From assembly GCA_963576725.1 (NCBI GenBank), contig OY755237.1, positions 51,109,090 to 51,173,089 of the forward strand: DNA of 64,000 bases, in the 5' to 3' direction. This stretch comes from Azorinus chamasolen. Taxonomy: Eukaryota; Mollusca; Bivalvia; Cardiida; Solecurtidae. Of this stretch, positions 55,466 through 64,000 are shown piece by piece (position 1 is the first letter of the stretch; every line of letters begins with the position of its first letter). The translations under genes and the position numbers were made by a program. The notes beneath the pieces are model-generated. The model had not been told where the DNA came from, ran no database searches, and saw only the letters and a list, made by a program, of their open reading frames with translations.

Positions 55466-55984
55466 TTAGCTGAATGTTTATAATAGCAGTATGACCATGA
55501 GAATACTTTAACATGGCAGAAACTGTGCAATCATATTTTTATGACAACCCCATGTTGTCAACACTCTTTAGAATTGTCTCAAAGAGATGATGATCCACCT
55601 TCAAGAATGTATCCTTTATTTCCCCACCAAACCACATGTTGTCACTCCTCTGTCACCCCTCTTTAGAATTGTCTCGAAGAGATGATTGTTAATTAATTAC
55701 TCCATGAACATTTACGTAAGAAACAATGATAAAATGAATATCAATTAGATTATTTTTATAATGGCACAAGGACAGAGGAATGTTTGGCCATTGCAGAAAC
55801 TGTAGAAACATATCTATAGTATATCATACGCAAACAGAGCAGACCTTGATCAGACGACTCCTACAAGAGCCATCTGATCTTGATCTACCCTAGAGCATGC
55901 TGTTTGCAAAGGCAAAGACAAGTGTATTTATGGAGTAAACTGTTAAAGATGGTCACAACATACGGTTTGGTGTAGAAATGGTTA
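55466..55984. mobile_element. Class 4 palindrome fragments and a class 1 MITE
   Basis: cttccaccttcaagaatgta-type class 4 pieces (actctttagaattgtctcaa, duplicated at ~55561 and ~55665), then 55690-55945: ttactccatgaacatttacg ... aagtgtatttatggagtaaa with palindrome gcaaacagagcagaccttga. Confidence 0.55.
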
Positions 55985-57690
55985 TTATACCCCCCATTTG
56001 AAAAAATGCGGGTATATTCCTTTGCACATGTCGGTCGGTCGGTCGGTCTGTCGGTCGGTCAGTCAGTTTATAATTCGATGGTTTCCGAATGATAACTAAT
56101 AAACGACTTGGACTAGAATCTTTTAAACTTGCTGTGGTGGTTGGTCATGACAGGTAGATGACCCCTATTGTTTTTGAGGTCACTAGGTCAAAGGTCAAGG
56201 TCACCATGACCTAAAATGGTGAAATAGTTTCCGATCAATAACTGCTCAAGGGTTTGGCTTGGGATCTTCAAACTTGCTTTGGTGGTTGGTCATGACCACT
56301 AGATGACCCCTATTGATTTTAAGGTCAAAGGTCAAGGTCACCATGACCCTAACTGGTTAAATGGTTTCCGATCAATAACTGCTCAAGGGTTTAGCTTAGA
56401 ATCTTCAAACTTGCTGTGGTAGTTGGTTATGACCACTGGTTGACCCCTATTGTTTTTGAGGTCACTAGGTCAAAGGTCAAGGTCACCATGACCTTAACTG
56501 GTAAAATGGTTTCTGATCAATAACTGCTCAATAGTTTGGCTTAGGATCTTCAAATTTGCTTAGGTGGTTGGTCATGACAACTAGATGAGTCCTATTATTT
56601 TTTAGGTCACTAGGTCAAAGGTCAAGGTCACCATGACCTTAACTGGTGAAATGGTTTGCAACCAATAACTGCTCAAGGATTTGGCTTAGGATCTTCAAAT
56701 TTGCTGTGGTGGTTGATAATGACCACTAGATGACCCCTATTGATTTTGAGGTCACTAGGTCAAAGGTCAAGGTCACCATGCTCTTAACTGGTTAAATGAT
56801 TTCCGATCAATAACTGCTAAAGGGTTTGGCTTAGAATCTTCAAACTTGCTGCGGTAGTTGGTCATGACAACTGGATGACCCCTATTGTTTTTGATGTCAC
56901 TAGGTCAAAGGTCAAGGTCACCATGACCTTAACTTGTAAAATGGTTTCTGATCAATAACTGCTCAAGGGTTTGGCTTAGGATCTTCAAATTTGCTTAGGT
57001 GGTTGGTCATGACAACTAGATGAGCCCTATTGTTTTTTAGGTCACTAGGTCAAAGGTCAAGGTCACCATGACCTTAACTGGTGAAATGGTTTGTGATCAA
57101 TAACTGCTCAAGGGTTCGGCTTAGGATCTTCAAACTTGCTGTGGTGGTTGGTCATGACCAATAGATAACCCCTATTGTTTTTGAGGTCACTAGGTCAAAG
57201 GTCAAGGTCACCATGACCTTAACTGGTGAAATGGTTTCCAATCAATAACTACTCAAGGGTTTGGCTTAGGATCTTCAAAATTGCTGTGGTGGTTGGTCAT
57301 GACAACTAGATGACCCCTATTGATTTTGAGGTCACTAGGTCAAAGGTAAAGGTCATTATGACCTTAAATGACGAAATGGTTTCCAATTAATAACTGCTCA
57401 ATGGTTTGGGTCGGGATCTTCAAACTTGCTGTGGTAGTTGGTCGTGACCATTAGATGACCCCTATAGTTGTTGAGGTCACTAGGTCAAAGGTCAAGGTCA
57501 CCATGACCTTAACTTGTGAAATGTTTTCAGATCAATAAATGATCAGTGGTTTGGCTTAGGATCTTCAAAGTCGCTGTGATGATTAGTCATGACTGCTAGA
57601 TGACCTCTATAGTTGAAGTCACTAGATCAAAGGTCAGGGGGTCTGGGGGGGTAAACATGTTTCACAAACATCTCGTTTTAGTATTTGATA
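55985..57690 (-). mobile_element. Hairpin-ended tandem-repeat element, family F, reverse copy
   Basis: Starts on the plus strand with ttataccccccatttg / aaatgcgggtata (terminal hairpin) and a GGTC microsatellite (cggtcggtcggtctgtcggt). About ten ~145-bp units follow with ctaggtcaaaggtcaaggtc, accatgaccttaactggtga, 'tcaataactgctcaagggtt' and 'aaacttgctgtggtggttgg'. It is the reverse complement of the units at 18631-20330, though the terminal hairpin sequence differs. Most units contain AGGTCACCATGACCT next to AGGTCAAAGGTCAAGGTCA. Confidence 0.85.
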
Positions 57691-58479
57691 TACACCCCTC
57701 ATCTATGACTCTAGGAAAGTTACAAAAGACGAACTTCTACTTATGATTAGTCACAATTATAGCCCTGTAAGGTCCGTTTTGTTTGTTTCGCTCTTGTTTC
57801 ACATAGAACATCAACCTTATTTCTCTCAATAACCTTGTACAAAGACAAAATGTGGTGTTAGCTCTGTGCAAGCCGAGTGATCGTCTGCCAAAAAATGTTG
57901 TCAACTACAATTCTCAGAAACAATTTTTCTCACATATCTTTTCAAAAATACTCAATGTCAGGCAGTTTGGATCCTGATGCCATACCCAGTTATGTACAAT
58001 GGATCCAAACTGTTTAAGTTGTCACCAGTTTGCTGCTGCCATGCAAAAACAAAATAATTCAGAAAGAGAAAACTACTTTCTCTGGTGAAAGATAATATCA
58101 CACTAGTTTTGAATTAACCTTCTACACTATGAATTTTTTTTGTGTCTTTTGCTTTAATTCTTAACAAACTTTTTTCTTCAATGTCTTTTTAAAAACAATG
58201 TGAGAGTGTCAAACAGTTTGAATCCTGACGAGACGCCTAGTTGCTCGGAGACTCATCACGCCTAGTTGCCAAGGTTATCACAAATTCACCAGTAGAGTGC
58301 CGACGTTTTAAACCATAATGTCACTGTGACATCCATAATTTCCAGGTTATTTTTGTGACAATATGGCTTTCACCATAAAACTTTAACCTGGAACGTTAAC
58401 TCTTATATTGGCATCAAGAACAAGAGATTTGTTTATTTTTTGTTTACCAGAAAAGGTAAAATCAGACTTGTATTATTTG
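57691..58479. repeat. Class 2 palindromes and unassigned flank
   Basis: A class 2 copy at 57961-58015 (ggcagtttggatcctgatgc / ggatccaaactgttt) and a partial one at 58209-58275 (caaacagtttgaatcctgac, duplicated acgcctagttgc). No gene. Confidence 0.55.
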
Positions 58480-58702
58480 TTAACCCTGCCCTGTTCTATA
58501 TTTAGTCCAAATGATAATAATTATAATGATATATGGAAGGTGGAACATTGTAGCCATTTTAGAAAGTAAAGAAACAGATCTTTAAAATTCCATTAGCAAA
58601 CAGAGCAGACCCTGATCAGACAGCTCCTATAGGAACCGTCTGATCTGGGTCTACTCTGTTTGCAAATGTGTGAAAACACGTTTATATGAGGGAATGGGTT
58701 AA
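58480..58702. mobile_element. Intact TTAA MITE with class 1 palindrome
   Basis: TTAACCCTGCCCTGTTCTAT left and tatgagggaatgggttaa right; tggaaggtggaacattgtag inside; palindrome gcaaacagagcagaccctga ... gatctgggtctactctgttt with core cagctcctataggaaccgt. Good reference copy. Confidence 0.8.
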
Positions 58703-58818
58703 CACTGTACTCCATTGATATGCTTTTCTATGCCTTTCCCAACAGAGTAGACCCAGATCAGATGGTTCCTGTAGGAGCTGTCTGACCAGGGTCTGCTCTT
58801 TGCTTATGATAATAAATA
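58699..58818. mobile_element. Left part of a class 1 MITE interrupted by the mariner element
   Basis: ttaacactgtactccattga and aacagagtagacccagatca ... ctgaccagggtctgctcttt. The usual continuation (gcttatgatataatatagat) is broken at 'aataaatata' by the transposon. Confidence 0.65.
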
Positions 58819-58934
58819 TATACGAGGTGTGTTCAAAAAGTTCGTAGACACCTGGAATATTCCATTATTTTGACAAAATACCACTACAGGGTTTGTGTTG
58901 TATAGAGCAGACGGTCTTTCCAGTCAATATACAA

Positions 58935-60243
58935 ACAAGAGGGCCATGAGGCCCTGAAGCGCTCACCTGAGATAACCCCAGGGGCGGGGCCATTTTTGAC
59001 TACAAGAAATCATGTGTACAACCTTGGTAGAGAACCACTAGGCAAAGCAGTATGCCATTAATTAAAGGTCTAAGCCTTATGGTTTCAGAGAAAAATAATA
59101 TTTTATATTTTACCCATGAAAAACTCATAAGCCCTGAGGCAGGGCCAAGTTTCGCCCAGTGGTCAGGGTCGTAAGTTAAACATTTTTGGCAGAGGACCAC
59201 AAGCTACAGCTACATATTTGTAGAGGACCATTAGATCATGTTACATACCAAATATCAATGGTCTAGGCCTTACAGTTTCAGTAGATTTTTAAAGATTTTC
59301 CTATGAAAAACTGATAAGCCCTTGGGCGGGGCCATTTTTGGCCCGGCGGTCATAATTTGAACAATATTTGTAGAGGACCATAAGATCATGCTACATACCA
59401 AATATCAAAGGTCTAGGCCTTACAGTTTGAGAGAAGAAGATTTTTAAAGATTTTCCTTTGAAAAACTAATAAGCCCATGGGCGGGGCCATTTTTGGCCCG
59501 GGGGTCATTATTCGAACAACTTTTGTAGAGGACCAATAGATCATGCTACATACCAAATATCAAAGGTCTAGGCCTTACAGTTTGAGAGAAGAAGATTTTT
59601 AAAGATTTTCCTATGAAAAACTGATAAGCCCTTGGGCAGGGCCATTTTTGGCCCAGGGCTCATAATTTGAACAATCTTTGTAGAGGACCATTAGATCATG
59701 CTGCATACCAAATATCAAAGGTCTAGGCCTTACAGTTTCAGAGAAGAAGATTTTTAAAGATTTTCCTATGAAAAACTGACAAGCCCTTGGGCGGGGCCAT
59801 TTTTGGCCCGGGGGTCATAATTTGAACAATCTTTGTAGAGGACCATAAGATCATGCTACATACCAAATATCAAAGGTCTAGGCTTTACAGTTTCAGAGAA
59901 GAAGATTAAAGATTTTCCAATATTACCATATATGGAAAAAAAGACCACGCCCTCTGGCGGCCATGTTTTTTGCCGGATCAAAATTCTTTTAACATCTTTT
60001 AAAGTCTATCAACTGAGAAACATTTTGGTGAAAACTATATTTAAATCGGACAAGTCATTCTGGAGAAGAAGATTTTTCTAGATATTGTGTACAGTTGCCA
60101 TGGCAACAAGACCGATGGCCCCACCCACTATCTTTTAACAACTCTTGAAGCATCCACCCACAGTATGTATCTGACCAAGTTTGGTTACAATTGGGCAGTC
60201 GGTTTCAGAGAAGAAGTCGTTTGTTATAAATTCAGTGAACGAC
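58935..60243 (+). mobile_element. Family A-type element nested in the mariner 3' region
   Basis: Head ACAAGAGGGCCATGAGGCCC then gcgctcacctgagat, followed by six ~155-175-bp units with ggcggggccatttttggccc, 'gtcataatttgaacaatctt', 'gtagaggaccataagatcat' and 'caaaggtctaggccttacag'. The last segment (agaagaagtcgtttgttata, cagtgaacgacg) breaks off before the usual GAC-rich tract and terminal hairpin, so the 3' end is missing. Confidence 0.72.
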
Positions 60244-60323
60244 GGGTTTCTAGCGATAATTTAAAGATGTTCACCATACATTCCGCGGCGCAGCTCAAAC
60301 GACGTTATTAACGATAACGTCTC

Positions 60324-61628
60324 TTACCGTAACACTACGTCACAGCTTCTCAAAATAACACCGCCGTGTTCAATGTTCTTTTCATGCCGTTTGACCCAAG
60401 ACAGAAAAATATTTTCATACCAGTCACTTTTATATGACTTAATAATGCTGTTCACATTTTGAATCAGGTGTTCACGGCTTTCGTGGCGGATTCCTCGCAG
60501 ATATTTCTTTAATCGTGGAAAAACTTCAAAGTCACAAGGTGCGAGGTCGGGCGAGTATGGCGCATGGTTCAGTCGCTCGAAACCGATGTTAAACTCAATA
60601 TCCATGATAGTAGACCTAGCTGTATGCGGCGGTGCATTGTCTTGGTGGAAAATTAAGCTTTCTACGTCCCTGCCTGTGCGTTTCTTCTGAATAGCTCGAA
60701 CAAGGTGCCTTCTCAGAACCTGAAAACAGACAAATTAAAATAATGTCATCAGTTAGCATTTATGCCCCCCCCCCCCCGCAAATAAAAATCATCAGCTAAA
60801 TAAACTGTTATACAGGAACGTAATATATCTTTATTGTTTGTTGTAGCTGTCCTATAAAAATAACGATCAAAAATATATTAACGCACATACCTTTGAATAA
60901 TACGCTGCATTTACTGTCTGTCCCTCGGGAACCGGGTGGATAAGAAGCATGCCATATGTGTCCAGAAAGAAGATGAACATAACTTTTGCCGCTGACTTTG
61001 CCACTCCGGCCTTGACTGGTGGAGGTGATGATGATCTTTTCCAAACGGACGATTCTCGTTTTGTCTCAGGGTCATAGAAATTAATCATAGTTTCATCTGT
61101 TGTGATGATTTAGTTGATGAAATTATCTCCTTCACGGCGATATCGCGCTAGAAAATTGCGGGAACAGTCTACTCGTCGGCTTTTGTCCTCAGGCTTCAGT
61201 AATCGCGGCACCCATCTAGCACACACTTTATTCATGCGTAGTCTTTTCATTGCATTATGCACAGTCCCGAGACTTACTCCAAGCCTCTCTTTTATTTCTC
61301 TCAAACTTACGCGGCTGTCTTCCCTCACTATTTCCTCCACCGACGTCAAAATGGCGTCGTCCAGAACTTTGGGGCGACCATCTCTCTGATTGTCTTTATT
61401 CGATCCTCTCCCATCAGAAAACCGCCGATGCCACCTGTAAACAAGTAATCTACACACAGACGGCTTCCTGGTCGCAGATTTGAGAAGATCAATTGTTTCA
61501 GTAGGTGACATTTTAAAGGAAACACACAATTTAATTACCGTCCGCTGTTCCTCCTTATCAAAAGACGTCATTTTTCTTGTCCGTTTTCCGATACAAGCAT
61601 ACAGAACGGATCTCGTAGGAACCCTCAC
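60324..61628 (-). pseudogene. Mariner transposase gene with one in-frame stop and a likely intron
   Basis: Catalyses cut-and-paste transposition at TA sites. N-terminal part (61628 down to 61113): a start at M-T-S-F-D-K is likely, 20 codons into the open frame. HTH region VCRLLVYRWHRRFSDGRG and KERLGVSLGTVHNAMKRL, then the mariner signature WVPRLL. A TAA at 61110-61112 lies in frame between GDNFIN and IITTDETMINFYDPETK (first catalytic Asp). Then PVPEGQTVNAAYYSK, a 171-bp intron-like segment, VLRRHLVRAIQKKRTGRDVE, HQDNAPPHTA (second Asp) and HAPYSPDLAPCDFEVF (third Asp). Total ~357 codons from the inner Met, near the family's ~345. Apart from the single stop the frame is intact, so this copy is probably recently inactivated. 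Confidence 0.88.
60720..60890 (-). other. Putative spliceosomal intron within the mariner transposase
   Basis: Donor AAG|GTATGTGC and acceptor tttgtctgttttcag|GTT. 171 bp, AT-rich, with a 14-base C run on the plus strand (60764-60777). Reading through gives TGA shortly after the donor, while splicing joins AAYYSK to VLRRHLVR in frame, exactly as the mariner family alignment requires. Mariner genes normally lack introns. Confidence 0.75.
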
Positions 61629-61949
61629 ATGTGTCAGACGACATTCAAATTAACGTTATATGACGTCACAAGAACGTTGATTATGGAGCGGTAAAATAAA
61701 CGTCATCCGACATTTTTAATGCGTTTGCACAGAATGTTACTTATTAGAAAAAGTATTGGAATTCGATCTGTGGCGCTAAGTAAAAGGTTCATTCTCAAAA
61801 ATACACATAACTATTAGGTTGTTTTGATGAATTTTGTCAAATTTTGAGTATAAATGCCATTTAGAGCATAGATCGCTATTATGAATGTATAACGACGCTA
61901 AAAATGCGTCTGTAATCATTGTCTACGAACTTTTTGAACACACCTCGTA

Positions 61950-62100
61950 TATCTAAAAGTATAGAATGAACATATATATATATATATATATATATGTAAG
62001 ACACAAATCGAGGGCCGGTCCCAGATCGAGGGCCAATTCGAAAACTGTGGGCCAATCAAAATCGTGGGCTGTTTCCTCCCAAATCGTGGGCCGATGTTAA
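61950..62100. repeat. TA microsatellite and ATCGTGGGCC motif cluster
   Basis: A TA run (61974-61995), then five variants of aatcgagggccggt / aatcgtgggccgat within ~90 bp. Spaced short motifs like this are seen as subterminal binding sites in DNA transposons, but no second end was identified. Confidence 0.6.
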
Positions 62101-62560
62101 CCCACAAAAACACATTACAAATACACAGATCACAAATTTGATATAAATCTAAATGCTCATGACAAAGTAAAGGTATGCTCATTAAAAAATTGCAAAAAAA
62201 ACATATAGATCTATTTAGACTGGTGGATTTAAAGAAAATAAAACGTGGCGCAAAATGATACGGCGTCAAAACGGACAACATTGTGCACAAATGACGTTGT
62301 ATTTTTTCAACCGTTCAATAGAATAGAATAGAATAATCAAAGGCCTGAACAGCCATAATTGCTTTCGAGTTTGATAAGCATGTTAAGTGTAAGGGAACAA
62401 GGGCATGTTGTATTGCTATGCAAGACATGAGTCCCCCACCGGACTGAAAAAAACCTCCACACTCCCCACCCCACCCACCCATGGTGTGGTTGACCATGGT
62501 ATATATACATGACCATCTGAATGGTATTAGTACCTACTTTCATACATTGAATCAGTAAAT
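62101..62560. other. Unassigned stretch
   Basis: AT-rich. Includes an AATAG short run (62319-62336) and a ccatggtgtggttgaccatgg inverted pair near 62479. Minus-strand open frames here have no recognised domain. Confidence 0.35.
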
Positions 62561-63465
62561 AAAAAGTTATTGTCCCGACAAGAAAATATGAAAAAGGGGA
62601 GTAACTCCAAAAATATTGATGCTAGAGTTATTGCCCTTGTGCATGACACTACATCTCATCACGCTTGTTCCATATGAGAAGTTTCAAATCAATTGAACCA
62701 GTACATAAAGAGTTACTAACTGGACAAGAAAATATGAAAAGGGGAATAACTCCAACAATATAGATGCTAGAGTTATGGCCCTTGTGCATGACACTATCCC
62801 TCATCATGCGTGTTCCATATGTGAAGTTTCAAATCAATTGAACCAGTAGAGAAAGAGTTATTGTCCGGACAAAAAAATATGAAAAAGGGGAATAACTCCA
62901 AAAATATTGATGCTATAATTATGGCCCTTGTGCATGACACTACTCCTGACCATGCTTCTTCAATGTGTGAAGTTATAATGAATTTGGCCTAACTTTGTAG
63001 GAGATATTGCCCGGACACGAAGTGTGACAGACGGACTGACAAGAAAATATGAAAAAGGGGAATAACTCCAAAAATATTGATGCTAGAGTTATGGCCCTTG
63101 TGTATGACACTACCCCTCATCATGATTGTTCCATATGTGAAGTTTCAAATCAATTGAACCAATAGATAAAGAGTTATTGTCCGGACAAAAAAATATGTAA
63201 AAGGGGAATAACTCCAAAAATATTGATGCTAGAGTTATGACCCTTGTGCATGACACTAGCCCTCATCATGCTTCTTCAATGTGTGAAGTTATAATTAATT
63301 TGGCTTAACTTTGTAGGAGATATGGCCCGGACAAGAAGCGTGACAGACGGACGGACAGACGGACGGACAGACGGACAGACGGACGGACGGACGGACAGAC
63401 GGACAGACGGAATCGAGCAAACCTATAGTCCCCCAACCGGTAACCGGTGGGGGACTAATAAGTTG
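62561..63465 (+). mobile_element. Hairpin-ended tandem-repeat element, family P
   Basis: Five ~150-bp units with aaaatatgaaaaaggggaat, 'aactccaaaaatattgatgc', 'tagagttatggcccttgtgc' and 'agtttcaaatcaattgaacc'. It ends in a GACGGACAGACGG run (63346-63410), then a perfect hairpin (tagtcccccaaccggt / accggtgggggacta) and ATAA. An internal duplication shows a mini GAC tract at 63026. Same terminal grammar as the other families. Confidence 0.83.
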
Positions 63466-64000
63466 CTGTACATATTAATCAATAATCACCATTTTTGACG
63501 TCTTGGAATTGTTTAATGTAATACTAAAAATATGACAGACTGTAGCAACAGTCAAACCATAAGCAAAGTGGTTATTAGTAACACTCAGACAGTCCTTGAT
63601 CTCAACAAGTCAGAAATGCAATGCTGAGTGACAGTGTCATCTTTCAATTCATATCAAAGCAATATCAAATGCTGTTGTGTATTTCAAAGTACTACCCTCC
63701 TTATTAATTACGAATCCTAGAATTTTAACTACTGTTTAGACAATGTAGTATGAAATTTTAGTTAAATTTTGTTCGGGTTTATATACATGTATGCAAACAC
63801 ACACACATTAATCCAAAATCTTGGTTGATTCATAATGATATCAAATGTACAGTAAATTCCTAATAATCCATATGATGTTTTATCCTATCAAAACTCCACC
63901 ATGAATTCCACTGATCATAAACTTATATGAATCCCAACTTTTATATTCCAATTTATTCTTGAAATTTGGACTGACAGCATTTTGTTATTAAGACTCAAGA
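63466..64000. other. Unassigned AT-rich DNA
   Basis: No gene, repeat end or motif cluster recognised up to the window edge. Confidence 0.4.

Larger units (their letters stand above)
58821..61949 (-). mobile_element. Mariner-family transposon with perfect 30-bp terminal inverted repeats
   Basis: tacgaggtgtgttcaaaaag + ttcgtagaca at the left is matched base for base by its complement at the right (61920-61949). TA flanks both ends (58819-58820, 61950-61951), the target used by Tc1/mariner transposons. It contains a minus-strand transposase gene at the right and a 1.3-kb nested repeat element at the left; without the latter the transposon would be ~1.8 kb. Perfect TIRs indicate a fairly recent insertion. 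It landed in a MITE. Confidence 0.93.

Noticed and set aside
60087..60311. 74-codon plus-strand frame near the mariner 3' end
   Set aside because: Spans the junction of the nested repeat and mariner non-coding sequence; no domain.
61114..61483. Three plus-strand frames overlapping the transposase
   Set aside because: Antisense shadows of the conserved minus-strand mariner coding region.
1..64000. Viral or LTR-retrovirus sequences
   Set aside because: No gag/pol/env-like motifs, primer-binding sites or long direct terminal repeats were seen.

Overview
The window looks like the genome of a bivalve mollusc, possibly a heterodont clam. It is AT-rich and packed with transposon-derived repeats. 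Typical bivalve signals are elements opening AACAAGAGGGCC and closing in a GCTCACC...GGTGAGC hairpin, very many TTAA-flanked palindromic MITEs, a tRNA-derived SINE, and long arrays built on GGTCA motifs. The species call is an inference from repeat style.

Only one host gene is well supported. Three short minus-strand exons (8736-8822, 3789-3894, 230-304) splice in compatible phases and encode consecutive parts of SUPT3H (SPT3 homologue), the histone-fold, TBP-contacting subunit of SAGA-type coactivators. They cover the end of the N-terminal histone fold, the acidic linker and the conserved SIDQTG block. The downstream exons lie left of position 1. The upstream exon for the start of the histone fold was not found, so the remaining ~55 kb is a very long 5' intron or gene-flanking DNA.

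Layout. 0.9-1.6 kb: dead mariner relic. 1.6-3.4 kb: hairpin-ended tandem-repeat element. 3.4-8.5 kb: MITEs and three ~150-170-bp tandem arrays. 9.3-14 kb: minisatellites, palindromes and a second copy of the 4.2-6.6 kb array. 14.0-17.0 kb: three-level nest (hairpin-ended element, then TTAA element, then hAT-like MITE). 17.5-17.85 kb: SINE. 18.6-20.3 kb: GGTCA array, repeated in inverted orientation at 56-57.7 kb. 22.5-23.4 kb: TIR element with subterminal motifs. 24.9-25.6 kb: Penelope-like GIY-YIG remnant. 25.7-27.2 kb: 28-bp minisatellite. 28-44 kb: MITEs, many locally amplified into tandem arrays. 44.8-48.6 kb: more hairpin-ended elements. 52-54 kb: 52-bp minisatellite with a 580-bp higher-order period. 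58.8-61.9 kb: near-intact mariner with 30-bp terminal repeats, a single in-frame stop, a likely spliceosomal intron and a nested element. 62.6-63.5 kb: another hairpin-ended array.

The most interesting signals are these. (1) Two unrelated repeat families carry, in many units, the exact palindromic estrogen-receptor element AGGTCAnnnTGACCT plus DR1 and TCAAGGTCA sites. (2) At least seven unrelated families share one grammar: a ~150-bp tandem core, a GACGGACAGACGG tract, then a terminal hairpin closing in TAA. (3) The mariner transposase is interrupted by an apparent intron. (4) Pieces of MITEs have repeatedly been amplified into minisatellites.
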